Below are positions 1 through 7,336 of a DNA stretch of 57,692 bases, in pieces. This stretch comes from Defluviitaleaceae bacterium (GTDB lineage Bacteria; Bacillota; Clostridia; Lachnospirales; UBA5962): NCBI GenBank assembly GCA_009779915.1, contig WRBA01000015.1, positions 1 to 57,692 on the forward strand, given 5' to 3'. Made by a program: the position numbers and the translations under genes. The notes under the pieces are model-generated. The model worked only from the letters and a program-made list of their open reading frames with translations, did not search any database and was not told the origin of the DNA. The number at the start of each line of letters is the position of its first letter. Position 1 is the stretch's first letter.

Positions 1-149
1 TGCAAAGCTAATCTGCTACGGCTGGCAACTTTTGTTTCTTAGTGAAACAAAAGTGCATGGACAACGACAAGTGGCTTAAAATAAGCCGAAAAGCAGGTTT
101 GCTGCTTATTGACCGCTGGTTCTTAATTCATTGTAATTACCATATTATC
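1..149. repeat. Partial palindromic repeat element at the window edge
   Basis: Non-coding. It holds a perfect 11-bp hairpin at 28-54 with a 5-nt loop, and the strings at 75-88 and 106-127 recur in the element at 10316-10482. The 106-127 terminus matches 10466-10487 with one mismatch. The 14-mer at 75-88 is the exact reverse complement of 10350-10363. This is therefore probably a second, rearranged copy cut by the window edge. It lies downstream of the leftward amidase gene and could also serve in transcript ending, but no T-run terminator is seen. Confidence 0.5.
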
Positions 150-1220
150 CTATTTATAGCTGCTTTGCCTTACAGGTCTCCTCTGTTTTGAAAAATTATT
201 AAGAAAACCCTCAGGGCGCGGCACAAGCCGCCTAAGCTTATCAGCCAGATAAAATCCCATAGCTGCTTTTTGGGATCCCCCTCCGCAAGTTATTACAAAT
301 CCGGCGGCAAGCTCAGAGCCGGGTACTGTAATTGCACTGCATCCGCACATATTTGCGACTTTAGCCATAGCTTTTCCGGGCGTGCCGGTAACTTCCTCTA
401 CTGCCGGACCTTCAAAATACTTTGGCGGTGTCGAATCATACCCAAAAACATCAATAGGGCCTTCATAGCTTAAAATCAAATCAGTTTCATCCCGCTGAAA
501 AATTCCCATGACTTCCGTAACGGTTGTTGGTCTGTCAAAAGGAGATTTAAAACTATGTTCTCTCAAAGTATACTCCTCCAAAAATGAATTCGGAAGACTC
601 TTTATTACTCTGTAAGCATCTTTGCCTCCCGGCAGCATCATCGATTCTGCCGCCGGAATCATTACTCGAATCGGTCTGCCTTCATGGTTAAATTCCATTT
701 GACACATAATTTCCGAAGCTGTTTTCATAATATCAAAATCAGCGGCAATAATCCCAACTGCCGGCTGATAGGAAAGCCTATCCGTAGAAACGCTGGTCTT
801 ATCAATAACAAGACCGCAGCCTTTGCCCATGAAGGAAAACAAGTTTGTGCTAAGGGCAGGTGCAATAACACTTCCGCCGCCGTCAGAACCTATTGCCAAT
901 TCATTTATACCCTTTACTATATTGACGCACCCGCCGCTTGAAGACCCTGTCATAAAGCGATATGTCAGAGGGTTGATAATATCGCTGTCAATACTTGAGC
1001 CTCTGTCAGCCATTTTATCAATACTAAGCCATAAAAATGACGGATGATGACGCAGCCTGTCAATAAGCACATCTGAAATATCCGCGGAATTTTTTATGCC
1101 AAAAAAATGACAATCCTTTTCTTTTTCTTTAAACTCTTCTCTGGCATTCGGGTTGATACGCACAACAGAACTGCCTAAATATTCATTAGCAATGCTTAAG
1201 CTTATGTCCAGTTGATCCAT
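150..1220 (-). CDS. Amidase-signature family protein
   Basis: 356 aa. The amidase signature is recognisable: a GSSSGG motif at residues 92-97 (the cis-Ser region) and GSDGGGS at 111-117, whose last Ser is the expected nucleophile. Family members hydrolyse amide bonds with a Lys-cisSer-Ser triad. The N-terminal part is shorter than usual (the cis-Ser sits near residue 95 instead of about 150), so the catalytic Lys is not obvious; Lys43 or Lys69 are candidates. The start is supported by AAAGGAGG just upstream. It is the last gene of a leftward operon, 16 nt after the phosphotriesterase-like gene, so it probably acts on the same unknown substrate. A typical amidase may not be assumed until the Lys is identified. 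Confidence 0.8.
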   Translation of the reverse strand: MDQLDISLSIANEYLGSSVVRINPNAREEFKEKEKDCHFFGIKNSADISDVLIDRLRHHPSFLWLSIDKMADRGSSIDSDIINPLTYRFMTGSSSGGCVNIVKGINELAIGSDGGGSVIAPALSTNLFSFMGKGCGLVIDKTSVSTDRLSYQPAVGIIAADFDIMKTASEIMCQMEFNHEGRPIRVMIPAAESMMLPGGKDAYRVIKSLPNSFLEEYTLREHSFKSPFDRPTTVTEVMGIFQRDETDLILSYEGPIDVFGYDSTPPKYFEGPAVEEVTGTPGKAMAKVANMCGCSAITVPGSELAAGFVITCGGGSQKAAMGFYLADKLRRLVPRPEGFLNNFSKQRRPVRQSSYK

Positions 1221-1236
1221 CGGATTCCTCCTTTCA

Positions 1237-2127
1237 TTATGAACCTAATAGCCATGTTTTTGGGTTTGTAACCATCAATTTATTAATAACTGCCTTACTT
1301 ACTCCATTATCTTCAAGCATTGGCAAAAAGACATCCAATAGATAGCTGTATCCTATCCCGCCCTTAAACTTCATATTATGCTGACGGGAGATATCCATTG
1401 ACAAAACAATTTTGTCTTCATAGCCTGCATCTAAGCATTTAAGTACTATGCTTAAACGCTGCTCATCTGTTATGTAATTTTGTTTTCCTATAGTATCAAT
1501 TCCAATATAAACACCCCGTCCAAGGAGATTTAAAGTGTACTGCGGGTTATAAGAAACATCCTGATGCCCTATTATTACTCTATTAAGCATGGCACCATTG
1601 CCTGATAATATCTCAATTTGCTCAAGACCCATAGTACCGTAGCTTGCATGAGTGTAAATGGGAGTATTGCCTGTTTCAACACTAGCCTTGGCTGCTGCGG
1701 CTAAAAGCCGTCTTTCGGCTTCGGTTATAATATCCCTTCCGGAGCCGACTTCTCCAATAATTCCAGCCTTATATTCAGTATCGTTTATTCCGACTGTGAT
1801 TTCTTTTACAAATAATTCAACAATATCTCCCTCGGACATCTTATAAAAATACTCAGGCAGGAGAGGTTCCTTATAAAAACCGGTACTAAGCACAATATTA
1901 ATTCCGGTTTCTTTAGCGATATCCATTGTGTAGCGCGGGTCGTCCCCTGAGCCTTTAGTTGTTACTTCAAATATATTTCGGACTCCTTTTTTATACAACT
2001 CGCGAAGCTCATCAAGATGAGCCTGAGTCACGTCAACAATTACATCATCTGTAACTTTCATTCTGTCTTTACTGTTTCTTATATGTTCATGAGCGTAGGT
2101 ATATCCTTCTGCAAACATTTCAGTCAC
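1237..2127 (-). CDS. php: Phosphotriesterase-family hydrolase (Php/YhfV-like)
   Basis: 296 aa amidohydrolase-superfamily barrel. Visible metal ligands are the HEH motif at residues 13-15, Glu126 in GIIGEVGSG, His160, His188 and Asp245. Glu126 lies where classical phosphotriesterases carry a carboxylated Lys; E. coli Php also uses Glu there. The true substrate of Php proteins is not established, and they are poor phosphotriesterases, so a lactonase- or esterase-like role is possible. The start is a GTG preceded by AAGGGGA; an in-frame ATG lies three codons on. It lies 12 nt after the yhfT-like gene and 16 nt before the amidase, in one operon. The pairing with YhfT, YhfU and YhfZ relatives supports the Php assignment. 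Confidence 0.85.
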   Translation of the reverse strand: MTEMFAEGYTYAHEHIRNSKDRMKVTDDVIVDVTQAHLDELRELYKKGVRNIFEVTTKGSGDDPRYTMDIAKETGINIVLSTGFYKEPLLPEYFYKMSEGDIVELFVKEITVGINDTEYKAGIIGEVGSGRDIITEAERRLLAAAAKASVETGNTPIYTHASYGTMGLEQIEILSGNGAMLNRVIIGHQDVSYNPQYTLNLLGRGVYIGIDTIGKQNYITDEQRLSIVLKCLDAGYEDKIVLSMDISRQHNMKFKGGIGYSYLLDVFLPMLEDNGVSKAVINKLMVTNPKTWLLGS

Positions 2128-2139
2128 CCAGTAGTCCCC

Positions 2140-3450
2140 TTAAGCTAACCTTAACAGTACCAATATATTCATAATCAAACCGAAAGCAAGTGCCGTACAT
2201 GGACCTATTGTCATAGAAAACAGCGGGCGTTTAGAAGATTTATTTATTAAGTAAACCAAAGGAACCAGCAAAAACCCCATATTATCCATCATTGCGTTTA
2301 CAGCAAGTATACCGCCGAAAAGAAGGGCATATTCAAGTACCTCACTGCTTCTAAAACTATCGCTTAATTCCCGTATAGCAGGGTTCTTATCCATGATTTT
2401 AGCAACGACAGCAATTAGGCGAAGTTCCATCGGTATCATTAGAAAACAAACAGCTGCCGCAATAAATGGTGCTAAGGGCATTGAGAATGAAATGCCGATA
2501 AGTATAGCTGCTATACTCTGGAATCCGGCACCTCTCACACTGTAAACACCGGATGTTACGGCAGTTGTAAAAAGCAGCGGCAGAAAAGCAGCATATCTTA
2601 AAATCAGCACCATTGCCGCATTAAAGTGTTCACCGGCTGCTATCAGACCTTGTGTAGTTGGATCCGGTGCCACCAAAAACATTGCACAAGCCGCACCGGC
2701 AAAAGCAGAATTAAGAGCAATTAATAACCAATTCTTTTTAAGCCTTTGGATATTACCATCAAATATATTAACCAAATCGGTATTTCCAGTTGTAATATCT
2801 TCAGGTTTTTGTGCCTGAAAGCTGAAATAAACCAAAAACACAGTGCCCACCGCCATAGAAATAACGGCTGCCGTGCTTTGCAGCTCTAAAGCCGAACCTC
2901 CTGAGACTAATATGTATACAAACAAGGATACAATTGCGGTAATCGCTCCTTTATATACGCCAAATCGTTTTGAAACCGCAATACTGGGTGATGCGGCAAA
3001 AGCAATAAGCAGCGGCGTCATCATCAGACCAAGGATTTCGCCTCCATCTCTATTATACAAAAAATTGTACGGAAAGATATGAGAAAAACCCCTGAGCGAT
3101 TCCATACCAAATAACAATAAAATCCCAAACAAAGCTCCAAAAATAAGAGATGCGAAGGCACCTTTGGGAGAGTCTGAAAAGAACAAGCCAATCATATCAG
3201 TTGCCAAATAAATGGTGTGTGTAAGCACAATTGAAGTGGCAATAAAAGTAGGTACGCCAAAGCTTATAAGCAAAATAAAGCTCATAGCAACACTTGAACC
3301 AAGCAGAGCTTTGCGATTAATCGACCCTGAAAAATATTCCGGAAAAAGAGGGCGTAACCCATCGTTAAAAACCGCAACACCTTTATTAGCTGCAAGGGCA
3401 GCTATCCCTCCAGTTGCTGCAATAAAAACGTAGCGCCACATTTCCTCCAT
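2140..3450 (-). CDS. yhfT: YhfT-like polytopic membrane protein
   Basis: About 436 aa from the preferred ATG at 3450, which has GGGAGGGG ahead of it. A longer in-frame reading (start 3501) would overlap the promoter and is rejected. The protein is almost wholly hydrophobic, with about ten or more membrane segments. Its N-terminus (a stretch with AVFNDGLRPLFPE) resembles the E. coli YhfT family, which behaves like a transporter of unknown substrate. It is first in the leftward operon with php and the amidase, which suggests uptake or export of the compound those enzymes process. The family call is from memory of the conserved N-terminus; the transport role is inferred. Confidence 0.8.
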   Translation of the reverse strand: MEEMWRYVFIAATGGIAALAANKGVAVFNDGLRPLFPEYFSGSINRKALLGSSVAMSFILLISFGVPTFIATSIVLTHTIYLATDMIGLFFSDSPKGAFASLIFGALFGILLLFGMESLRGFSHIFPYNFLYNRDGGEILGLMMTPLLIAFAASPSIAVSKRFGVYKGAITAIVSLFVYILVSGGSALELQSTAAVISMAVGTVFLVYFSFQAQKPEDITTGNTDLVNIFDGNIQRLKKNWLLIALNSAFAGAACAMFLVAPDPTTQGLIAAGEHFNAAMVLILRYAAFLPLLFTTAVTSGVYSVRGAGFQSIAAILIGISFSMPLAPFIAAAVCFLMIPMELRLIAVVAKIMDKNPAIRELSDSFRSSEVLEYALLFGGILAVNAMMDNMGFLLVPLVYLINKSSKRPLFSMTIGPCTALAFGLIMNILVLLRLA

Positions 3451-3477
3451 TTTTTCCCCTCCCTGCATTTTATAGCC

Positions 3478-3506
3478 ATTATAACACCCCTTATAAATCA
3501 AGTCAA
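3478..3506 (-). promoter_or_regulatory. Promoter of the yhfT-php-amidase operon
   Basis: On the minus strand a -35 TTGACT (3501-3506) is followed after 17 bp by a perfect -10 TATAAT (3478-3483). The transcript would start about 20-25 nt before the ATG at 3450, leaving a short leader with the GGGAGGGG ribosome site. The near-consensus match suggests vegetative sigma-A control, probably modulated by the divergent regulator. Confidence 0.75.
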
Positions 3507-3690
3507 GTTAATAGCGTATAATTTTTTGTACATAACTTCGCTGCAAAGATTATACTTAAATCCTGATTTCGGCGAAAGGCGAACTCTTTATGCGTTTGCC
3601 CTTCACATATTTAAAAAAAACACTGGCTTTTTTTATGGGATTATTGTATTATGTATCAAATATACAAATTTTTTACAGTAGGGTGATATA

Positions 3691-4611
3691 TTGAATCAAC
3701 AATTTTATCAAAAGAAGGGCTTGATTGTCAGTCAGTTTGCCAACTGGCTTATAACTATGAAAAAAAACGATAAACTGCCAACTTTCTCTGAGATGCAGGA
3801 ACAGTTAGGGGTATCACGAGGCACTGTGCAAAATGCCTTGAAATTCCTTATAGATGCCAAAGCTGTAGACATACGAACCAGAGGGAAAATGGGCTCCTAT
3901 ATTAATGATATAAATCCTTTGATTTTACAGCAATTTTGCTCCAGGGCACAAATAAACGGTCTTATGCCGCTGCCATATTCAAGAACTTTGGAATGCCTTG
4001 CTACCGCCCTGTATAAATGTTTCTCGAATCAGCAGTTAAAATTTGTACTATCCTATGCCGGCGGCTCCTCTAATCGATATTCAATGCTGCTTTCAGATGC
4101 ATTTGATTTTGCTATAAGTTCCAAAGCTGCTGCCATTAAGACCATTGAGGATGGATATCCAATTGAAATTGCTATGGATTTAGGCAGGCGCTCTTATCTA
4201 TCAAAGCATGTACTGGTATTTGGTCAGAGAATGGATGCCCGCTTACGCGATGGGCTTCGCATAGGTATTGATAATGAATCTTTTGACCAGCGTCAGCTTA
4301 CATACAAAGTATTGCAATCTTATAATGTAGAACTGGTTGAAATAAAGAGGCAGCGTTTCTTGGGAGCGATAAAAGACGGGTATATTGATGCGAGTATATG
4401 GAATTATGATGAAATTTTTGAAAAAGAATATGAAGGCTTCCAATGTATTGATTTAGAGTTTGAAAATATCGAAGATTTTTCAAATGCTGTTATTGTAATC
4501 AAGCAAAAAGATGCTTTCATCAAGAAAGTTCTGGAGAATTCCCTTCATCTTGAGCAGGTTAAGCTTGTCAGGGATATGGTAATGAATAATGTTATCCCTC
4601 CAATATACTAA
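3691..4611 (+). CDS. yhfZ: YhfZ-like GntR-type transcriptional regulator
   Basis: 306 aa. Residues 8-70 form a winged helix-turn-helix of GntR type (LPTFSEMQEQLGVSRGTVQ, then a wing). Residues from about 80 onward resemble the YhfZ C-terminal domain, which has a periplasmic-binding-protein-like fold and probably senses a ligand. The start is TTG at 3691 with AGGGTGA immediately upstream. It is divergent from yhfT-php-amidase and followed 79 nt later by the yhfU-like gene. E. coli yhfZ ends a cluster containing yhfT, yhfU and php homologues, so this is the likely local regulator. Its effector is unknown. Confidence 0.85.
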   Translation: MNQQFYQKKGLIVSQFANWLITMKKNDKLPTFSEMQEQLGVSRGTVQNALKFLIDAKAVDIRTRGKMGSYINDINPLILQQFCSRAQINGLMPLPYSRTLECLATALYKCFSNQQLKFVLSYAGGSSNRYSMLLSDAFDFAISSKAAAIKTIEDGYPIEIAMDLGRRSYLSKHVLVFGQRMDARLRDGLRIGIDNESFDQRQLTYKVLQSYNVELVEIKRQRFLGAIKDGYIDASIWNYDEIFEKEYEGFQCIDLEFENIEDFSNAVIVIKQKDAFIKKVLENSLHLEQVKLVRDMVMNNVIPPIY

Positions 4612-4614
4612 TTT

Positions 4615-4662
4615 TATAGTGAATCAACTTGGTTCAACTTAAGAGACTTTCTTAAGTTGAAC
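4615..4662. repeat. Perfect 12-bp inverted repeat ahead of the yhfU-like gene
   Basis: GTTCAACTTAAG (4632-4643) is repeated in perfect inversion at 4651-4662 across a 7-nt spacer. No T-run follows, so it is not an obvious terminator. It sits in the leader of the yhfU-like gene and partly repeats again near the ribosome site (AACTTAAG, 4671-4678). It could be an operator for the adjacent regulator. The sequence begins TATAGTGAATCAACTT, resembling the palindromic repeats at 50232 and 57376, so a dispersed repeat is the alternative. Confidence 0.6.
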
Positions 4663-4690
4663 AACTATATAACTTAAGGAGAAATATATT

Positions 4691-5059
4691 ATGTTGACAA
4701 TTGCAGTAGGCGGACTGGCAAAAGACGAGATTGCAAATCTTATCAAAGAAACCGGCGGAGAAAAAGTCGAAGCAATAATTAAATCAGATTTGGATGCAGC
4801 TATGATGGTTAAAAATGGGCAAGCCCAGCTTTATATTGGAGCTTGTCATACAGGCGGCGGCGGAAGCCTTGCAATGCCGCTAGCTTTGCTTGGCAGGGGG
4901 AAATGTATGACAATCGCAATCGGCGGGAAAGAGTTGGATGCTGATAATATTGCTTGTGCTGTAAAAGACGGCATAATTGCTTTTGGTCTTGTTACTCAAA
5001 TGGTAAATCAGTATGTCCCTATTATAGTTAAAGCAGCCATTGAGAATTTAGGGGAGTAG
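4691..5059 (+). CDS. yhfU: YhfU-like DUF2620 protein
   Basis: 122 aa soluble protein of the DUF2620/YhfU family. It is recognised by its small glycine-rich alpha/beta layout, with a conserved ACHTGGGGSLAMPLALLG stretch at about residues 55-72. Function is unknown in any organism. It has a good AAGGAG ribosome site and follows the YhfZ-like regulator on the same strand. In E. coli the yhfU gene lies directly beside yhfT and php; here it has moved to the divergent arm, with a perfect inverted repeat in front that may give it separate control. Confidence 0.8.
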   Translation: MLTIAVGGLAKDEIANLIKETGGEKVEAIIKSDLDAAMMVKNGQAQLYIGACHTGGGGSLAMPLALLGRGKCMTIAIGGKELDADNIACAVKDGIIAFGLVTQMVNQYVPIIVKAAIENLGE

Positions 5060-5137
5060 GGCTGTTACTGCATTAAAATAATCTTTCTTTCAATATCCAT
5101 CTCTTCTAAAGCATACTTTCACGCCTATATATCATAT

Positions 5138-7336
5138 CTAAAACAATTTCATCTGCCCTGAAATCCCATTGGCACGTCTGTCATCTTCTTTTAAAAAGTG
5201 ACCTGTTGATGGGATTTTAAATGTTCTGTAATACTCCGCGTCTGTGCTTACAAATTTCTCTACAGGTTTTATGGCTGTAACAGAACTGTTTTTCTTTAGA
5301 GTATAAACCTGTACGCCGGAAGAACTTTTAGATTGGTTAGCACTTATCAAAGCAGTTGAAAACAACAACGCTTTATCTGAATCCCTAAACACAACAAAGT
5401 CCTTATCATCCAGTATATGCTCGGCAAAAACAAGCCCGGCCTTTGACGAGTAGGCACTTAAGAGCTTTTTGCGATTCATTTTAGTTTGATAGCTGTCCAT
5501 ATTGACTTTTGCTACTTTACCATTGTCAAAAGCAAATATTATATAGCCTTTATAATCTGTTGTTGCTGCCATAAATACAATCTGCTCCCCATCTTCAAGG
5601 TCAAGGAGGTTAGGGAGAAAGTCACCTAAAACAGAGGCCTTAGAATCAGGCATTTCATAGGTTTTAGCTTTGTAAACATTATGCTTATTAGAAAAAAAGA
5701 GAAGGTCGCTTTTGTTGCTTATTTCAATTTCTTGTAAAATCTCATCGTCTTCCTTAACATTCTGTTCAGAAGCCCCCCTAAGTGAAACAAGGGAGATTTT
5801 TTTAAAGTAGTTTTGCCTTGTTAAAAACAATTTAAGGCTGTAATCATCAATAAAAACTTCCTCAGGGATATGCTCGATTTCTTCTTCATATATAATTTCC
5901 GTAAGTCTGTCTTTTCCATATTTTTTGCTGACATTTTTAAGCTGCGCCACTATCATTTGGCTTATTTTTTTATCGCTTTCAAGGGTTGATTTAAGTTCAG
6001 CTATTTCTTTTTCCAGTTTTTCTTTTTCACTTACTTTGTTTAGCAAATATTCTTTGTTTAAATTTCTCAGGCGTATTTCAGCAATATAATCTGCCTGAGG
6101 CTTATCTATATCAAAACCAGCCATAAGATTAGGGATAACCTTGGAATCCTGATCGGTGCCCCTAATAATGGCTATTGCCTTATCAATATCCACAAGAACT
6201 TTAGACAGTCCAATAAGCAGATGAAGTTTTTCCTTATTCTTTTCAAGATCGAATGCTACTTGCCGCTTTATACAGCTCTTTCTAAAAACAAGCCAATTGT
6301 CCAGTATGCCTTTTATGCCTAAGCTTTGGGGTCTGCCGTCAATAAGCAAGTTAAAATTGCAGCTAAAGCTGTCACTTAGGGAAGTCATACTATACAGCTT
6401 TTGCATCAGCCGGTCAGGATCAACGCTTTTTTTAATATCAACAGCGATTTTTAAGCCTTTAAGACCGGTTTCATCCCGGATATCGTTAATCTCACGCAGT
6501 TTGCCGGCTTTTACCAGGGTAATTACCTTGTCAATAATAGCCTCAGCGGTAGTGGTGTAGGGGATTTGTGTAATTTCAATACATGAGTTTTTTTTGTCGA
6601 AAGTATATTTAGCTCTAAGCTTAAAACTGCCCCGGCCTGTTTCGTATATTTTTTCCATTTCAGCCTTGCTGTATATAATCTCACCGCCAGTTGAAAAATC
6701 AGGGGCTTTAAGATACTCCGATAAATCTGTACCGGTATTTTTCATATAAGCAATAGTAGCTTCAACAACTTCACTTAAATTAAAACTACATATAGAAGAT
6801 GCCATACCAACCGCAATCCCTTGATTAGGCGTTACCAATATATTGGGAAAAGTAGTAGGGAAAAGCACCGGCTCCTGCATAGTTCCGTTATAATTGTCTA
6901 TAAAATCAACTGTATCTTTATCAATATCAAAAAATATTTCATCACATATAGCATCCAGCTTAACTTCCGTATAACGGCTTGCCGCATAAGCCATATCCCT
7001 TGAATAAACTTTGCCGAAATTACCTTTAGAGTCAATAAAAGGGTGTATCAGTGCCTCATAACCTTTGGTAAGCCTTACCATAGTTTCATAAATTGAACCA
7101 TCACCATGGGGGTTAAGGCGCATAGTTTGCCCAACCACATCATTAGACTTCATGCGCCCGCCTTTTAAAAGCCCCATTTTATACATTGTATAAAGGAGCT
7201 TTCGATGTGAGGGCTTAAAGCCGTCTATTTCAGGTATTGCCCTGGAAATAATTACACTCATGGTATAGGGCATATAATTTTTTTCCAAAGTTTCGGTTAT
7301 AGGCTGCTCGATTACATTATTATTTTCAGAGGGCAT
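5138..7336 (-). CDS. Divergent type IIA topoisomerase, A subunit (ParC/GyrA-like)
   Basis: 732 aa. It breaks and rejoins DNA in an A2B2 topoisomerase with the upstream B subunit. The catalytic Tyr is Tyr122 in AASRYTEVKL. The winged-helix region reads GFKPSHRKLLYTM (39-51) and NPHGDGSIYE (75-84). At the places of GyrA Ser83 and Asp87 it has Gly80 and Glu84. A long coiled coil spans about 355-470, and the C-terminal beta-pinwheel is short, so it looks more like ParC than GyrA. The ATG overlaps the stop of the B subunit (TAATG), showing translational coupling. Sequence is clearly divergent from housekeeping gyrase; whether it is the main topoisomerase IV or an extra enzyme cannot be told here. 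Confidence 0.88.
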   Translation of the reverse strand: MPSENNNVIEQPITETLEKNYMPYTMSVIISRAIPEIDGFKPSHRKLLYTMYKMGLLKGGRMKSNDVVGQTMRLNPHGDGSIYETMVRLTKGYEALIHPFIDSKGNFGKVYSRDMAYAASRYTEVKLDAICDEIFFDIDKDTVDFIDNYNGTMQEPVLFPTTFPNILVTPNQGIAVGMASSICSFNLSEVVEATIAYMKNTGTDLSEYLKAPDFSTGGEIIYSKAEMEKIYETGRGSFKLRAKYTFDKKNSCIEITQIPYTTTAEAIIDKVITLVKAGKLREINDIRDETGLKGLKIAVDIKKSVDPDRLMQKLYSMTSLSDSFSCNFNLLIDGRPQSLGIKGILDNWLVFRKSCIKRQVAFDLEKNKEKLHLLIGLSKVLVDIDKAIAIIRGTDQDSKVIPNLMAGFDIDKPQADYIAEIRLRNLNKEYLLNKVSEKEKLEKEIAELKSTLESDKKISQMIVAQLKNVSKKYGKDRLTEIIYEEEIEHIPEEVFIDDYSLKLFLTRQNYFKKISLVSLRGASEQNVKEDDEILQEIEISNKSDLLFFSNKHNVYKAKTYEMPDSKASVLGDFLPNLLDLEDGEQIVFMAATTDYKGYIIFAFDNGKVAKVNMDSYQTKMNRKKLLSAYSSKAGLVFAEHILDDKDFVVFRDSDKALLFSTALISANQSKSSSGVQVYTLKKNSSVTAIKPVEKFVSTDAEYYRTFKIPSTGHFLKEDDRRANGISGQMKLF

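Noticed and set aside
3451-3501. Longer yhfT start at 3501
   Set aside because: It would overlap the -10 and spacer of a consensus promoter and has no ribosome site; ATG 3450 has GGGAGGGG.
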